Positions 42,381 through 42,400 of a stretch of 42,400 nucleotides of DNA are shown here, in pieces; position 1 is the first letter of the stretch, and each line of letters begins with the position of its first letter. The notes beneath the pieces are model-generated. The model had not been told where the DNA came from, made no database searches, and saw nothing but the letters and a program-made list of their open reading frames with translations. The position numbers and the translations under genes are program-made. The stretch is from Candidatus Binataceae bacterium (GTDB lineage Bacteria > Desulfobacterota > Binatia > Binatales > Binataceae), in NCBI GenBank assembly GCA_030038355.1, contig JASHPB010000149.1, positions 1-42,400 of the forward strand. Reading direction: 5' to 3'.

Positions 42381-42400
42381 AATGCTCTTTCGTAAGATTA
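42381..42400 (+). CDS. Start of a further gene, cut by the window end
   Basis: An ATG at 42381 follows a good ribosome site (GGGAG about 10 nt upstream) and opens MLFRKI before the sequence ends. Too little is present to name a product. Its position directly after CsbD suggests a small stress-related operon. Confidence 0.4.

Overview
The window looks like chromosome from a GC-rich, Gram-negative soil-type bacterium. The Kelch-repeat protein with a long Thr/Pro-rich tail, a Wza/Wzz/Wzx/Wzy envelope system and sigma-54 regulation would fit a Binatota- or Acidobacteria-like lineage. That placement is an inference from gene style only; there is no rRNA or other marker here. No tRNA, rRNA, CRISPR array or insertion sequence was recognised.

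Layout. Bases 1-4.7 kb are a decaying patchwork. Three broken minus-strand genes (a Thr/Pro-rich secreted protein, a DUF2147 protein and a secreted lysozyme-like protein with two Ig-like repeats) alternate with three intact genes (RibD-type reductase, GNAT acetyltransferase, TetR regulator with paired operator-like palindromes). Bases 5.2-35.3 kb are a large exopolysaccharide locus. A rightward unit (5280-11628) encodes a polysaccharide deacetylase, an FkbH-type glyceryl transferase/phosphatase, a hexapeptide acyltransferase, an acyl carrier protein, a second deacetylase-fold protein and a methyltransferase. It is followed by an NtrC-type sigma-54 activator and its histidine kinase (11933-15160). 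Facing it is a tightly packed 14-gene leftward unit (30587 down to 15180). Its order is Wza export lipoprotein, Wzz/GumC chain-length protein, ExeA-like ATPase, degenerate CpsD-like kinase, three Wlb-like sugar-nucleotide enzymes, polyprenyl glycosylphosphotransferase, flippase, GT2, degenerate deacetylase, GT4, truncated UDP-sugar-dehydrogenase-like protein and a further deacetylase-like protein. Divergent from it are an O-antigen ligase/polymerase and an intact secreted lysozyme-like protein. An MsbA-like ABC exporter lies beyond, on the minus strand.

The most striking observation is regulatory. Close matches to the sigma-54 -24/-12 promoter, with exact GG-N10-GC spacing, sit directly upstream of four separate transcription units: 5221 (+), 30670 (-), 30925 (+) and 35335 (-). 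Weaker matches precede the NtrC-type regulator (11850) and the CsbD gene (42060). With the sigma-54 activator and kinase encoded inside the locus, this suggests a self-contained sigma-54 exopolysaccharide regulon. The second notable module is FkbH + ACP + acyltransferase + methyltransferase, which would be suited to decorating the polymer with an ACP-borne three-carbon (glyceryl-type) group.

Bases 35.5-42.4 kb hold an MFS transporter coupled to a seven-repeat Kelch protein, a convergent glycogen-debranching-type enzyme followed by a GT4 glycosyltransferase, a CsbD-like stress protein, and the first codons of one more gene.
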